DNA of 60,000 bases from Sphingomonas koreensis. Lineage in GTDB: Bacteria > Pseudomonadota > Alphaproteobacteria > Sphingomonadales > Sphingomonadaceae. Below, piece by piece: positions 1 to 9,911 of the stretch. The first letter of the stretch is position 1. Every line of letters begins with the position of its first letter. The notes below the pieces were generated by a model, which saw nothing but the letters and a program-made list of their open reading frames with translations, was not told where the DNA came from and made no database searches. The stretch lies in the NCBI GenBank assembly GCA_006438735.1, contig RCZF01000002.1, forward strand, positions 1 to 60,000. The letters are read 5' to 3'. Made by a program: the position numbers and the translations under genes.

Positions 1-596
1 AAGCGGCGGCCGAAATCGCCACGCGCGCCTCTGGCCAGGCCGGCGCGGCGGTCGGCATGTCGGAAACCTTGAGCGATCACGCCAAGTCGATCGAATCGAT
101 CCTCGGCCTCATTCGCGACATTGCCGGACAGACCAATCTGCTCGCGCTGAACGCGACGATCGAGGCAGCGCGCGCCGGCGACGCCGGGCGCGGCTTCGCG
201 GTGGTCGCGCAGGAAGTGAAATCGCTCGCCAATCAGACCGCACGCGCGACCGACGACATCGCCGCCAAGATCGCCGCGATCCAGTCCGCCACGCATTCCA
301 CCGTCGCGACCAACGCCTCGATCCGCGACACCGTCGCCGAGGTGCAGGACTCGGCCGATCGGATTCGCGTCGCGATGGAAATCCAGGCGCAGACCGTCAC
401 CGCGATCACCGCCGCAGTCGACGAAACCGCGCTCGCCGCCGATTCGATGTCCAACACCATCGCCGCCATCCGCGAAGATACCGAAACCGTCGCCTCCGAA
501 ATCGGCAAGCTCGAGCGCGATTTCGGCGAGGTCGATGATCGGCTCGATGGCCTCAGGACGGCGGCGGAGAATTTTTCGGCAAGCGTCGCGGCCTAG
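1..596 (+). CDS. Methyl-accepting chemotaxis protein, C-terminal part (5' end outside window)
   Basis: This is the cytoplasmic signalling domain of a chemoreceptor that would control CheA/CheW. The reading frame is open from base 3, so the gene starts before the window and only about 197 codons are seen. The hairpin tip core ([12 protein letters not shown], then [20 protein letters not shown]) is conserved and the rest is an Ala/Ser/Thr/Asp-rich heptad coiled coil. There is no C-terminal CheR/CheB docking pentapeptide; the protein ends in SASVAA. The sensor and membrane segments cannot be seen, so the ligand is unknown. Confidence 0.93.
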   Translation, partial: AAAEIATRASGQAGAAVGMSETLSDHAKSIESILGLIRDIAGQTNLLALNATIEAARAGDAGRGFAVVAQEVKSLANQTARATDDIAAKIAAIQSATHSTVATNASIRDTVAEVQDSADRIRVAMEIQAQTVTAITAAVDETALAADSMSNTIAAIREDTETVASEIGKLERDFGEVDDRLDGLRTAAENFSASVAA

Positions 597-650
597 TGCG
601 ACGCCTGCCGGCGCTGGCGCGGCGATGGGCTCGCCGCTAAGGCTCGCGGC

Positions 651-1352
651 ATGCCCACCAACATTCTCCTCACCGGATCGAGCCGCGGCATCGGCGCTGC
701 GATCGCCGCCTCGTTCGACAATGACGACGTAGCGCTGATCGGCCACGGCACGCGCAGCGGCGTCCCGGCCGATTTCGACGAGCCCGGGGCCGCGCCCGCC
801 TTGTGGCAAGCGGCGCTCGATCGGCTCGACGGCCGAATCGACGTGCTCGTCAACAACGCCGGCGTCTTCGAGGCGTCGCCGCTCGATCAAGAGCATTGCG
901 ATTGGGTCGCCGATTGGGAGCGGACGATGCGCGTCAACCTCACCGCATCGGCCGAGCTGTGCCGGCTGGCGGTGCGGCACTGGCAGGGACACGGCACAGG
1001 CGGCCGGATCGTCAACATCGCCAGCCGCGCCGCCTATCGCGGCGATTCGCCGGCGCATTGGCATTATGCCGCGTCGAAGGCGGGCATGGTGGCGATGACC
1101 AAGACGATCGCGCGCGGCTATGCTGGCGAGGAGATTCTCGCTTTTGCGGTGTGCCCCGGCTTCACCATGACCGGCATGGCCGAGAATTATCTGGCCAGCC
1201 GCGGCGGCGACAAATTGCTCGCCGACATTCCGCTCGGCCGTGTCGCCGAGCCGGCCGAAGTGGCGAGCGTCGCCCGCTACCTTGCGCTCGAAGCGCCGCC
1301 GTCGATGACCGGCGCAGTGCTCGATGTGAACGGGGCCAGTTATGTCCGCTAA
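651..1352 (+). CDS. SDR family NAD(P)-dependent oxidoreductase
   Basis: A 233-residue classical short-chain dehydrogenase/reductase. Residues 8-15 form the nucleotide-binding TGSSRGIG motif, an NNAG motif follows near residue 68, and the catalytic pair is Tyr139 and Lys143 (YAASK). The C-terminal part has the usual PLGR-x-AEPAEVA region and ends in a GAVLDVNG segment, as in FabG-like members. The length fits the family. The substrate cannot be inferred. The stop overlaps the proposed first codons of prmA by 11 bases, which suggests cotranscription. Confidence 0.93.
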   Translation: MPTNILLTGSSRGIGAAIAASFDNDDVALIGHGTRSGVPADFDEPGAAPALWQAALDRLDGRIDVLVNNAGVFEASPLDQEHCDWVADWERTMRVNLTASAELCRLAVRHWQGHGTGGRIVNIASRAAYRGDSPAHWHYAASKAGMVAMTKTIARGYAGEEILAFAVCPGFTMTGMAENYLASRGGDKLLADIPLGRVAEPAEVASVARYLALEAPPSMTGAVLDVNGASYVR

Positions 1353-2307
1353 GTGTCCGCCAACAGAAGTGGGAACCGGTTCTGCGTCCGGCGGCGCGTC
1401 AACCGATAGCTGGAAACTGGTGCTGCCGTGCACAAAGTCGGAAGCTGAAGCGATCGAGATCGATATGATGTCGCTCGCGCGGCTCGATCCGCCGCCGGTG
1501 CTGATGACCAGTGAGGGACAGCCCGACGATCCCGACGACTGGCGGCTCGAGGCCTATTTCGACAGCAAGCCCGATGCCGCGACGATCGCCGCCATCCGCG
1601 CACTGGTGCCCAGCGCCGCGGCGGCGAAGGCCAAGCCGGAACGCGTCGCCGACGCCGATTGGGTCACGCTCAGCCAGGCCGGGCTCGAACCCGTTCGTGC
1701 CGGGCGCTTCTTCGTCCATACCGCGACTCATGAGCCGTCGGACGAGGCCGGCGTGCGCAACTTTCGGGTCGAGGCCAGCCGCGCGTTCGGCACGGGACAT
1801 CATGAGACCACCACCGGCTGCCTGATGATGCTCGATGCGATGCGGCGGCGCGGGCAGCGGGTCGATAACCTCATCGATCTCGGCACCGGCACCGGGCTGC
1901 TCGCCTTCGCCGCCATGCACCTGTGGCCCCGCGCCTATGCCACCGCCACCGACATCGATCCCGTCGCGATCGACGTCACCGCGGAAAACACCGAGGCGAA
2001 CGGTGTCGCGCTGGGGCTCGGCAGGGGCCGGCTGGCACTCACCGTCGCGGACGGCACGGCCGATGCGCTGGTGCAGCGCCGCGCGCCGTTCGATCTGATC
2101 ATCGCCAATATCCTCGCCGGCCCGCTGATCGACCTTGCGCACGATATCGCGGCGATCGCCGACGGCAAGAGCCAGCTCGTCCTCGCCGGGTTGCTCGGAA
2201 CGCAGGCCGGCGCGGTCGCGCAGGCCTATCGCCGCCAGGGCTACCGCCTTGCCGAGCGACTCGATCTCGGCGACTGGGCGATCCTGCGGCTGAGTAAGCG
2301 CCGCTAG
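1342..2307 (+). CDS. prmA: Ribosomal protein L11 methyltransferase PrmA
   Basis: A SAM-dependent methyltransferase that trimethylates ribosomal protein L11. The characteristic PrmA segment FGTGHHETT is present, followed by the SAM-binding motif I (DLGTGTGLLA), the acidic DIDPVAID strand end and the catalytic-loop IIANILAGPL. The first about 20 codons from ATG 1342 are low-complexity and precede the conserved WKLVLPC start, so GTG at 1369 is a possible alternative start. The downstream gene phhA is convergent and the two stops overlap by four bases. Confidence 0.93.
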   Translation: MSAKCPPTEVGTGSASGGASTDSWKLVLPCTKSEAEAIEIDMMSLARLDPPPVLMTSEGQPDDPDDWRLEAYFDSKPDAATIAAIRALVPSAAAAKAKPERVADADWVTLSQAGLEPVRAGRFFVHTATHEPSDEAGVRNFRVEASRAFGTGHHETTTGCLMMLDAMRRRGQRVDNLIDLGTGTGLLAFAAMHLWPRAYATATDIDPVAIDVTAENTEANGVALGLGRGRLALTVADGTADALVQRRAPFDLIIANILAGPLIDLAHDIAAIADGKSQLVLAGLLGTQAGAVAQAYRRQGYRLAERLDLGDWAILRLSKRR

Positions 2308-3185
2308 GCGGTCATCGCCGCCGCGCGGCCGCGGGCATATTCCTGCGTGCCGGTCGTGATGACGCGGTCCTCGGGCATGAGGTGGCCGATTCCGATATCG
2401 GGCCGGCCCTTAATCTCGCGATAAAGCGGCGCGAAATCGGTTTCGACCGTCACGCGGAGCAATTCGTCGAAGCTCGGGATGACAAAATAATTCTGCTGGA
2501 AATCGTCGATCCGATAGTCGGTGCGCATCACCCGCTTGAGATCGAAGCGGATGCGGTTGGGGCTGGCGTCGTCGAGCGCGAAGCGGCTTTCGGCGAAGCT
2601 CGAGACGATCCCCGATCCATAGATGCGCAGGCCCTCCGGCTCCTCGATCAGCCCGAATTCGACAGTGTACCAGTATAGCCGGCCGAGATATTTGAGCGCA
2701 TCGAGCCCGAGCGCGCGCTGCCCGCCGCGACCGTACGCCTCCAGATAATCGGCGAACACCGGATCGGCGAGCATCGGCACATGGCCGAACACATCGTGGA
2801 ACACATCGGGTTCCTGCAGATAATCGAGCTGATCGGGCCGGCGGATGAAATTGCCCGCCACGAAGCGGCGATTGGCCATGTGATCGAAGAACACGTCGTC
2901 GGGCACCAGCCCCGGCACCGCCACGACCTGCCAACCGGTCAGCTTCATCAGCCGCTCGCTCAGCTCCTCGAAATCGGGAATGCCGGGCTTCGACAGCTTG
3001 AGCACGTCGAGCCCGCGCAAATATGCTTCCGACGCGCGGCCGGGGAGCAATTTTGCCTGCCGCGCAAACAGCCGGTCCCAGGTTTCATGTTCTTCGGGCG
3101 TGTAATGCGCCCAATCCTGTGGAATCGTCCAATCGCGCGATGCGCCGGCCGGCAGCTTATCCAATACGTGCGTTCCCTCTGTCAT
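2304..3185 (-). CDS. phhA: Phenylalanine 4-monooxygenase
   Basis: An aromatic amino acid hydroxylase that converts phenylalanine to tyrosine using a tetrahydropterin and non-haem iron. With the start at 3185 the product has 293 residues, normal for bacterial single-domain enzymes. The iron ligands of the 2-His-1-carboxylate triad are visible as His130 and His135 (FHDVFGH) and Glu176 (TVEFGLIEE). The ATG at 3185 was chosen because it precedes MTEGTHVLDKL and leaves a 44-bp gap to the divergent gene at 3230; the frame could extend to 3236 but would then overlap that gene. No pterin carbinolamine dehydratase gene is adjacent. Confidence 0.95.
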   Translation of the reverse strand: MTEGTHVLDKLPAGASRDWTIPQDWAHYTPEEHETWDRLFARQAKLLPGRASEAYLRGLDVLKLSKPGIPDFEELSERLMKLTGWQVVAVPGLVPDDVFFDHMANRRFVAGNFIRRPDQLDYLQEPDVFHDVFGHVPMLADPVFADYLEAYGRGGQRALGLDALKYLGRLYWYTVEFGLIEEPEGLRIYGSGIVSSFAESRFALDDASPNRIRFDLKRVMRTDYRIDDFQQNYFVIPSFDELLRVTVETDFAPLYREIKGRPDIGIGHLMPEDRVITTGTQEYARGRAAAMTA

Positions 3186-3229
3186 GCCGATGCCATAGCA
3201 CAGAGGCCCGCAGGCAGGAAATCGAGGCG

Positions 3230-3913
3230 ATGTCAATCAATTGGCCCAAAGCGAGAAGACGCGCAGTGGATGCGCTGCTGGTGCTTGTCGCGCTGATCGC
3301 GGCCTATGGCGCAGCCGGATTCGTCGGCGGCGCGATTCCCGCCAATGCCGGCTGGCGTCCGCCGGCCCAAGGCATCCGAATCTATGTCGAGACCAACGGC
3401 GTCCACACCGATCTGGTCGTGCCCGTCGTCGCCGCGGGGATCGATTGGCGCGCCCTGATCCGCCCCGGCGACATCGCCGATCCGCGCTATGCCGCTTATG
3501 ATCACCTCGCGTTCGGCTGGGGCGAGCGCGATTTCTATCTGAAGACGCCGCATTGGGCGGACGTCCGGCCCGGCACCGTGCTCCACGCCGCGTTCGGCAG
3601 CGATCATACGCTCGTCCATGTCGAGCACCTGCCCGCCCCGGCGCCCGGCCCTGACATGCGCGAGATCACGCTGAGCCCGGCGCAATATCGCCGCCTTGCC
3701 GGCTTCATCCGCGCGAGCTTTGCGCCCGCCCCGGCCGGCGCTCCGCCGGCGGTTTTTCACGGATACGGCGATTACGATGCGTTTTATTCAGGTTCGGGGC
3801 GTTATGACGCTTTGATGACATGCAATGCCTGGACGGGGGCGGCGTTACGCAAAGCCGGCGTGCGCATCGGCCGATGGACGCCATTTGCGACGACTGTGAT
3901 GGGATGGTTTTGA
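3230..3913 (+). CDS. TIGR02117/DUF2459 family protein
   Basis: A 227-residue protein with one N-terminal hydrophobic segment (about residues 12-30) that should anchor it in the inner membrane or serve as a signal. The body has the pattern of the TIGR02117 family: IYVETNGVHTDLVVPV, then HLAFGWGERDFYLKTP, and a C-terminal TCNAWTG. The family has no established biochemical function. ATG 3230 has a GGAA/GAGG stretch upstream and abuts the phhA start region. The stop is two bases before the start of the hydrolase gene, so the pair is probably cotranscribed. Confidence 0.85.
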   Translation: MSINWPKARRRAVDALLVLVALIAAYGAAGFVGGAIPANAGWRPPAQGIRIYVETNGVHTDLVVPVVAAGIDWRALIRPGDIADPRYAAYDHLAFGWGERDFYLKTPHWADVRPGTVLHAAFGSDHTLVHVEHLPAPAPGPDMREITLSPAQYRRLAGFIRASFAPAPAGAPPAVFHGYGDYDAFYSGSGRYDALMTCNAWTGAALRKAGVRIGRWTPFATTVMGWF

Positions 3914-3915
3914 CG

Positions 3916-4653
3916 ATGACGATGACAGTGACGATGCCAGTGGCGACCCGACCGATCCACGCGCCGCCCTCCAAACTAGCGATGGCGGCGGAGTTGCCGC
4001 GTGCGGCGTGGAGCATCGGCAGCCTCGCGTTCTCGCGCGCGATGCTGATGCAGGCGCCGCGCGGCGACGGCCGGCCGGTGCTGTTGTTGCCGGGCCTGTT
4101 CACCTCGGATCGCTCGAATGTCGTGCTGCGGCGATATCTGACCACGCTCGGCTATCGCCCGCATGGCTGGGAACTCGGCCATAACTTCTCGCTGCGCACG
4201 ATCGGGCCGGACGGCGAGCGGCTTCATGACCGCATCGCCGCGATCGCCGACGACGCCGGCGCGCCGGTCACGCTGATCGGCGTCAGCTTGGGCGGAATAA
4301 TGGCGCGATTCGCCGCGCACCGCTGGACCGATCTGGTGCGCGAAGTGATCACTGTCAGCGCGCCCTTCGCCGGCTCGCCGCGCGCGACCAATTTGTGGCG
4401 CACCTATCAGTGGCTGACCGGCGAACAGATCGACAGCCCCGAAGTGCAGGCGCTGATGAACGAATGCGCCGCGCCGCTGCCGGTGCCGGCCGCGGCCATC
4501 TGGAGCAGCAGCGACGGCTTCGTCAACGGCATGATCTGCCACGATCCGGCTGATCGGGGCTGCCGCAGCATCCATGTCACCAGCAGCCACATGGGCGTGC
4601 AAATGAAACCCGAAGTGATGCGCGCGATCGCCAACGTGCTGGGAAAAGCCTGA
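3916..4653 (+). CDS. Alpha/beta hydrolase (lipase-like)
   Basis: A 245-residue alpha/beta-hydrolase-fold protein. The oxyanion-side strand VLLLPGLFTSD and the nucleophile elbow GVSLGG (Ser as nucleophile) are visible, with a candidate acid in the SSSDGFVN region and a candidate catalytic His in SSHMGV near the C-terminus. The pattern is like small triacylglycerol-lipase or PGAP1-like esterases. Starts at 3916, 3922 and 3934 are all possible because the 5' end is a run of MTMTVTM codons with a short GACGAT repeat. The substrate is unknown. Confidence 0.85.
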   Translation: MTMTVTMPVATRPIHAPPSKLAMAAELPRAAWSIGSLAFSRAMLMQAPRGDGRPVLLLPGLFTSDRSNVVLRRYLTTLGYRPHGWELGHNFSLRTIGPDGERLHDRIAAIADDAGAPVTLIGVSLGGIMARFAAHRWTDLVREVITVSAPFAGSPRATNLWRTYQWLTGEQIDSPEVQALMNECAAPLPVPAAAIWSSSDGFVNGMICHDPADRGCRSIHVTSSHMGVQMKPEVMRAIANVLGKA

Positions 4654-4663
4654 ACCCCTCGTT

Positions 4664-4753
4664 CGTCATCCACGCGAAAGCGGGGACCCAGCTCCTACGG
4701 GATCTTCCAGGTTCGACGGTACGAGATGGGTTCCCGCTTTCGCGGGAATGACG
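4664..4753. repeat. Dispersed palindromic repeat, family A (CGAAAGCGGG type), intergenic
   Basis: An imperfect inverted repeat about 90 bp long. It begins with GTCATCCACGCGAAAGCGGG and ends with its near reverse complement CCCGCTTTCGCGGGAATGAC, with a variable centre. It lies between the convergent hydrolase and lipoprotein genes. Related copies are at 19838, 31093, 36076 and 45988. Confidence 0.85.
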
Positions 4754-4764
4754 TCGATCGTGGG

Positions 4765-5055
4765 CTAGTTGTCATAACCCGCGCGATAACCACCGTAATT
4801 CTGGCAACCATCGGCATCCGGATTGTCGTGGCACTTCTTTTCCCAATCTTGGCGGGCCTTGCCTTCCTTGGCCTCCTGCTTGCGCATCTTGCGGCCGTAG
4901 TTGCGATCGGCCTCCGACTGGCTGGTCGTGGTCCAATCGACCACCTGGCTGCCGGCGCGAACCGGCGCGGTGACGACGCCGACCGCAGTCTTGGCGAGGC
5001 AGCCGCCGGCAAGCAGCGGCAGCAGGACGGCGGAAAACAGGACGGTCTTACGCAT
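4765..5055 (-). CDS. Small lipoprotein, unknown function
   Basis: A 96-residue protein with a signal peptide ending in a lipobox (LLAGGC, Cys19), so it is probably a lipidated envelope protein. The mature part is highly charged (RKMRKQEAKEGKARQDWEKK) with two further cysteines (CHDNPDADGC) that could form a disulfide. No family was recognised. It starts five bases after the stop of the glycerophosphodiesterase gene, so the two are probably in one transcript. Confidence 0.8.
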   Translation of the reverse strand: MRKTVLFSAVLLPLLAGGCLAKTAVGVVTAPVRAGSQVVDWTTTSQSEADRNYGRKMRKQEAKEGKARQDWEKKCHDNPDADGCQNYGGYRAGYDN

Positions 5056-5060
5056 GATAC

Positions 5061-6059
5061 TCACTCCCGGGCGGCGTCGCGATCGGCGAAGGCCGCGCGT
5101 GCTCCTACGCCAATTTGCGGGAAATCGGTGAAAAATCCATCCACCCCGAGCGCGAGATGGCGCGAAATTTCCTCGTCCAGCCGCCCGTGGCCGCGCGGAT
5201 TGAGCCCCTTGTGGAAATGCCACGGCAGGAAATAATTCTCGGCTCGAAACGTCCAGGGATGGACGCGCAAGCCAGCGGCATGGGCATCGCGGACCAGCCG
5301 GCCGTCGTCGCCGATCATGCTCTTGTTGGGGCCGATCCCCCAGGCGTAGCGCGCGATCTGATGGAGCCCCTCGGGCGTTGCCATATCGGCATAACTGGTC
5401 CGCGCCCCGTCCGCGGGGGCGCCGTCCTTGTCCATCAATTGGATCAGCCTCAGACCGGTCAGCGCGTGGATCTTGCGCAGGTTCTCGACCTCGAACGACT
5501 GGATGAAGACGGGCGCGGCGGCGGTGCGCCAGCCGGCGGCGTGGAGCGCCTCGACCAGCGGCGCGTCGGTGCCGAGGCCGATCGCGGCGAAATAGGTCGG
5601 GTGCTTGGTTTCGGGATAGATGCCGATCGTGCGGCCGCGCGCGATGCTCTCGCGCTTGGCGAGCGCGATAATTTCGTCGAGCGTCGGAATCCCGAACTGG
5701 CCGTCGAACGCCTTGTTGTCGGGGCGCAGCAGCGGCAGCCGCTCCTTCGCGCGCAGTGTCTTCACCTCGGCGAGCGTGAAATCCTCGGTGAACCAGCCGC
5801 TGATCTGTTTGCCGTCGATCGTCTTGGTCGCGCGGCGATCGGCGAAGTCCTTGCGATCGCCGACGTCGGTGGTGTCCGAAATATCGTTCTCGTGCCGCGC
5901 GACGAGCACGCCGTCCTTGGTGGGCACGAGATCGGGCTCGATGAAATCGGCGCCCTGTTCGATCGCCAACTCGTACGACGCCAGCGTGTGTTCGGGGCGC
6001 AAGCCGCTGGCGCCGCGGTGCGCGATCACGATCGGGGTGGACAGCGACGGCTCGGTCAT
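5061..6059 (-). CDS. Glycerophosphodiester phosphodiesterase
   Basis: A 332-residue GDPD-family TIM-barrel enzyme that would release sn-glycerol 3-phosphate from glycerophosphodiesters. The catalytic N-terminal signature is clear: IAHRGASGLRPEHTL, then IEPDLVPTKDGVLVARHE, giving the two His and Glu/Asp metal and acid-base residues. The long LADF-like middle with SGWFTEDFTLAEVKTL is typical of GlpQ-type enzymes. No signal peptide is seen from ATG 6059; the in-frame TTG at 6065 adds only two residues. The downstream partner is the small lipoprotein. Confidence 0.93.
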   Translation of the reverse strand: MTEPSLSTPIVIAHRGASGLRPEHTLASYELAIEQGADFIEPDLVPTKDGVLVARHENDISDTTDVGDRKDFADRRATKTIDGKQISGWFTEDFTLAEVKTLRAKERLPLLRPDNKAFDGQFGIPTLDEIIALAKRESIARGRTIGIYPETKHPTYFAAIGLGTDAPLVEALHAAGWRTAAAPVFIQSFEVENLRKIHALTGLRLIQLMDKDGAPADGARTSYADMATPEGLHQIARYAWGIGPNKSMIGDDGRLVRDAHAAGLRVHPWTFRAENYFLPWHFHKGLNPRGHGRLDEEISRHLALGVDGFFTDFPQIGVGARAAFADRDAARE

Positions 6060-6196
6060 CGCCAAGCATCCTGCCGCGCCGCTCGATCCAGCGCCAGCCC
6101 TTCACGCCTCGGCGAGAAAAGTTTCGATCCGCGACTGGTTTCGGAAACCATTCCGCTTGCGGGCGTTTGATGAACGAATGCTATCAGGGGCGATTC

Positions 6197-6691
6197 ATGA
6201 AATTCACGATCAATGGCCGGCAATATGACGCCGAGCCGGATATCCGCACCTCGCTGCTCGATCTGTGCCGCGAGCATCTCGGGCTCACCGGCAGCAAGAA
6301 GGGCTGCGACCACGGCCAATGCGGCGCGTGTACGATGCTGGTCGGCGGCCGGCGCATCAATGCCTGCCTGACGCTGGCGGTGATGCACCAGAACGACGAG
6401 ATCACGACGATCGAAGGATTGGGCACGCCCGACGATCTGCATCCGTTGCAGGCGGCGTTCGTCAAGCATGACGGCTTCCAATGCGGTTATTGCACGCCGG
6501 GGCAGATTTGCTCCGCGGTGGGCATGCTCGACGAAGCCGAGAAGGGCTGGCCGAGTCATGTCAGCGATCGCCTCGAGGGCGACGTCGAATTGAGCGACGC
6601 CGAGATTTCCGAACGGATGAGCGGCAATCTGTGCCGCTGCTCGGCTTATCCGAACATCGTCGATGCGATCAAAGAGGTAGCCGAGGCATGA
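6197..6691 (+). CDS. paoA: Aldehyde oxidoreductase 2Fe-2S subunit (PaoA-like)
   Basis: The small subunit of a xanthine-oxidase-family molybdoenzyme, carrying two 2Fe-2S clusters. The plant-ferredoxin cluster cysteines are Cys37, Cys42, Cys45 and Cys57; the second cluster uses Cys96, Cys99, Cys146 and Cys148 ([10 protein letters not shown] and LCRC). From ATG 6197 the product has 164 residues and begins directly with the ferredoxin fold, so the long twin-arginine signal of E. coli PaoA is absent. The frame extends ten codons upstream to 6167. The stop overlaps the next start as ATGA. Confidence 0.93.
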   Translation: MKFTINGRQYDAEPDIRTSLLDLCREHLGLTGSKKGCDHGQCGACTMLVGGRRINACLTLAVMHQNDEITTIEGLGTPDDLHPLQAAFVKHDGFQCGYCTPGQICSAVGMLDEAEKGWPSHVSDRLEGDVELSDAEISERMSGNLCRCSAYPNIVDAIKEVAEA

Positions 6692-7671
6692 AGACGTTCG
6701 ATTATGCCCGCGCCGACACCCCCGAAGCCGCGGTGAAGGACACCGGCGAGGGCGTGAAGTTCATCGCCGGCGGCACCAACCTGCTCGATCTGATGAAGCT
6801 GCAGATCGAGACGCCGACCAAGCTGGTCGATATTTCGCGGCTCGATCTCGCCGGTATAGAGGACATGGACTGCGGCGGCCTGCGGATCGGCGCGCTGGTC
6901 CCCAACAGCGATCTTGCCGCCGACAGCCGCGTGATCGAGCGCTACCCGGTGCTGAGCCGTGCGCTGCTTGCCGGTGCTTCAGGACAGCTGCGCAACAAGG
7001 CGACGACCGGCGGCAATCTGCTCCAGCGGACGCGGTGCTATTATTTCTACGACATCGCCACGCCCTGCAACAAGCGCGAGCCGGGATCGGGTTGCTCGGC
7101 GATCGGCGGGTTCAACCGCATCCTTGCCGTGCTCGGCACCAGCGACCAGTGTATCGCGACGCATCCCGGCGACATGCCGGTGGCGATGCGCGCGCTCGAC
7201 GCGGTGATCGTGACGCTCAAGACCGATGGCGACAAGCGGCGGATCAGCATCCACGAATTCTACCGCCTGCCCGGCGATACGCCGCACATCGAAACGGTGC
7301 TGGAGCCCGGCGAACTGATCACCCATGTCGAGCTGCCGCCTGCACCCGCCGGCCGCCAAGCCTATCGCAAGGTGCGCGACCGTGCGTCCTATGCGTTTGC
7401 GCTGGTCTCGGTCGCGGCGATCGTCGCGGTCGAGGATGGCAAGATCGCCACCGCGCAACTCGCCTTCGGCGGGCTCGGCCCGATGCCGTGGCGCGACGCG
7501 GCAGTGGAAGCGGCGCTGATCGGTCAAGCGCCCTCGACGGCGGCGTTCGAGGCGGCCGCCGATGCGCTCGTCGCCGACACACAGGGTCAGGGTTCGAACG
7601 ATTTCAAGATTCCGCTCGTCCGCCGCACGCTGATCGCGGTGTTGCGCGATCTGACCGGGGACGTGCGATGA
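6688..7671 (+). CDS. paoB: Aldehyde oxidoreductase FAD subunit (PaoB-like)
   Basis: A 327-residue CO-dehydrogenase flavoprotein-type subunit that passes electrons from the iron-sulfur clusters to FAD. The FAD-binding [13 protein letters not shown] and [12 protein letters not shown] segments are present. Four cysteines at 117, 127, 136 and 155 (RTRC, ATPC, GSGC, SDQC) have the pattern known for the extra 4Fe-4S cluster of E. coli PaoB, which separates this group from ordinary xanthine dehydrogenases. It is coupled by ATGA overlaps to the genes on both sides. Confidence 0.92.
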   Translation: MKTFDYARADTPEAAVKDTGEGVKFIAGGTNLLDLMKLQIETPTKLVDISRLDLAGIEDMDCGGLRIGALVPNSDLAADSRVIERYPVLSRALLAGASGQLRNKATTGGNLLQRTRCYYFYDIATPCNKREPGSGCSAIGGFNRILAVLGTSDQCIATHPGDMPVAMRALDAVIVTLKTDGDKRRISIHEFYRLPGDTPHIETVLEPGELITHVELPPAPAGRQAYRKVRDRASYAFALVSVAAIVAVEDGKIATAQLAFGGLGPMPWRDAAVEAALIGQAPSTAAFEAAADALVADTQGQGSNDFKIPLVRRTLIAVLRDLTGDVR

Positions 7672-9896
7672 GCGACGTACACGCGCTCACGATGGACGAG
7701 CCGATCGAGCACAGCCTGCTCGACAGCGCGACCCAAGGCATCATCGGCAAGCCGCTCGACCGGATCGATGGCCCGCTCAAGGTCGCCGGCCGCGCGACCT
7801 ATGCAGCAGAATACGACGTCGCCGATCTCGCTTATGGCTTCCTTGTCCGCGCGACGATCCCGCATGGCCGCATCGTCAAGGTCGATGCCGATAGCGTGCG
7901 AAGCATCCCCGGCGTGATCGATGTCGTCACCGATTTTGAAACCTTCATCCGCAATTCGCAACAAGGCGGCGAGACCGAAGCGCCGACGCAGGGCGTGCAG
8001 AACGTCGCCTATTTCGGCGAGATCGTCGCGATCGTCCTGGCCGACAGCTACGAGACCGCGCGCGACGCGGCACAGCGACTGCGCATCGACTATGACGAAG
8101 CAGCCAGCGGGCGTTACGATTTCGAACGGTTCAAGCATGACGCCGAGCAGCCGCCCGAAGGCGTGACGCCGGCGCATGCGAGCCAGGGTGATGTCGAACA
8201 GGCGCTGGCCGACGCGGCGGTAACGGTGGATTCCACCTTCACCACCCCGAGCCAGAACAGCGCGGCGATGGAGCCGCATGCCTCGATCGCCTCGTGGGAC
8301 AGCGACGGCGCGCTGACGATCCACGGCTCGTATCAGATGGTCGCATCCGACGCGCAGCAGATGGCGGCGACGCTGGGGCTCGACGAGGACAAGGTGCGAT
8401 TCGTCGCGCGCTATGTCGGCGGTGGGTTCGGGTCGAAGCTGGGCATCGCACCGGAAAGTGTGGCGGCGGCGATTGCCGCTAAGAAGCTCGGCCGGCCGGT
8501 CAAATGCGTAATGAGCCGCCAACAGGTATTCGACGCGACGGTACGGCGATCGAACACCGAGCAGCGTGTGCGGCTCGGCGCGACCGCGGACGGCACGTTG
8601 ACCGCAATTGCGCATGAAACGCTTACCTCAAACCTCCCGGGCGAGGACTTCTTCGAGCCGGCCGGAATCGCGACGCACTTTATGTATGACGGTGAGAATC
8701 GGCTGATCACGCATGACATCGTGCGGCTCAACTGGATGTTGGCGGGATCGATGCGCGCGCCGGGCGAAGCGGTCGGTATGCTCGCGCTCGAATGCGCCAT
8801 CGACGAGCTGGCGGAGAAGCTCGGCATCGATCCGATCGAGCTTAGGCGGATCAACGATCCGGCGCGCGATCCGGAGCAGGACATCCCTTATTCGTCGCGG
8901 TCGCTGACCGAGTGTCTCGAGACGGGCGCCGAGGCGTTCGGCTGGGACCAGCGGAATGCGACGCCGGGCGACCGGCGCGACGGCGAGTGGCTGATCGGCC
9001 TCGGCGTCGCCGCCGCCGGGCGCGGCAATATGCTGATGAAGTCGGCCGCACGGGTGTCGATCGGCAAGGACGGCCGCGCCACGGTGGCGTCCGACATGAC
9101 CGACATCGGCACCGGCAGCTATACGATCCTCGGCCAGATCGCCGGCGAAATGCTCGGGCTGCCGATCGATCAGGTGGCCGTCGAGTTGGGCGACACCAAA
9201 CTGCCGCATGCCGCCGGATCGGGCGGATCTTGGGGCGCCGGATCGAGCGGCTCGGCCGTCTATCTGGCGTGCGAAACCCTGCGCACCAAGCTCGCCGAGG
9301 CAATGGGCTGCGATGCCGATGAGCTGACCCTGAAGGACGGCCATGCCATTGCCGGAAACAAAAAGATCGCGCTCGGCGATCTGGTCGGCGACGGCATCGA
9401 GGCGACCGGCGAGATCGAGCCCGGCGCGCAGGAAAAGAAGACCAACCAGGCCTCTTACGGCGCGCATTTCGCCGAAGTCGGCGTCAATGCCACGACCGGC
9501 GAAGTGCGCGTGCGACGGATGCTCGGCGTGTTCGCGGCTGGGCGCATCCTCAACGAAAAGACCGCGCGGTCGCAGTGCTTGGGCGGGATGACATTCGGGA
9601 TCGGTGCGGCGCTGACCGAGGAGCTCGTCAATGACACGCGCAACGGCAAGATCGTCAACCGCGATCTCGCCGAATATCATGTGCCGGTAAATGCCGATGT
9701 GCCGCAAATCGAGGTGATCTTCCTCGACGAGCGCGATGTGCATGCCAACCCGCTGCAATCAAAGGGGATCGGCGAGCTCGGCATCTCAGGCGCGGGCGCG
9801 GCGATCGCCAACGCGGTGTACAACGCCACTGGTGTGCGCGTGCGCGATTACCCACTTACGCTCGACAAACTGCTGGCGGGCCTGCCGCCGCAATGA
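7668..9896 (+). CDS. paoC: Aldehyde oxidoreductase molybdopterin subunit, first copy (PaoC-like)
   Basis: A 742-residue catalytic subunit of the xanthine oxidase family. It should bind the molybdenum-pterin cytosine dinucleotide cofactor and oxidise aldehydes. The GGGFGSKLG segment, MRAPGEA loop, [12 protein letters not shown] segment and the C-terminal KGIGELG with the presumed catalytic Glu703 are all present. It starts with ATGA overlap at the FAD-subunit stop, so FeS, FAD and Mo subunits are translationally coupled. A close paralogue follows 15 bp later. Confidence 0.93.
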   Translation: MSDVHALTMDEPIEHSLLDSATQGIIGKPLDRIDGPLKVAGRATYAAEYDVADLAYGFLVRATIPHGRIVKVDADSVRSIPGVIDVVTDFETFIRNSQQGGETEAPTQGVQNVAYFGEIVAIVLADSYETARDAAQRLRIDYDEAASGRYDFERFKHDAEQPPEGVTPAHASQGDVEQALADAAVTVDSTFTTPSQNSAAMEPHASIASWDSDGALTIHGSYQMVASDAQQMAATLGLDEDKVRFVARYVGGGFGSKLGIAPESVAAAIAAKKLGRPVKCVMSRQQVFDATVRRSNTEQRVRLGATADGTLTAIAHETLTSNLPGEDFFEPAGIATHFMYDGENRLITHDIVRLNWMLAGSMRAPGEAVGMLALECAIDELAEKLGIDPIELRRINDPARDPEQDIPYSSRSLTECLETGAEAFGWDQRNATPGDRRDGEWLIGLGVAAAGRGNMLMKSAARVSIGKDGRATVASDMTDIGTGSYTILGQIAGEMLGLPIDQVAVELGDTKLPHAAGSGGSWGAGSSGSAVYLACETLRTKLAEAMGCDADELTLKDGHAIAGNKKIALGDLVGDGIEATGEIEPGAQEKKTNQASYGAHFAEVGVNATTGEVRVRRMLGVFAAGRILNEKTARSQCLGGMTFGIGAALTEELVNDTRNGKIVNRDLAEYHVPVNADVPQIEVIFLDERDVHANPLQSKGIGELGISGAGAAIANAVYNATGVRVRDYPLTLDKLLAGLPPQ

Positions 9897-9911
9897 TCTG
9901 ACAGGGGCAGC

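Noticed and set aside
4765..6105. 446-codon minus-strand frame joining the lipoprotein and the phosphodiesterase region
   Set aside because: Only its last 96 codons are a real gene (the lipoprotein). The rest is an out-of-phase reading of the glycerophosphodiesterase gene.
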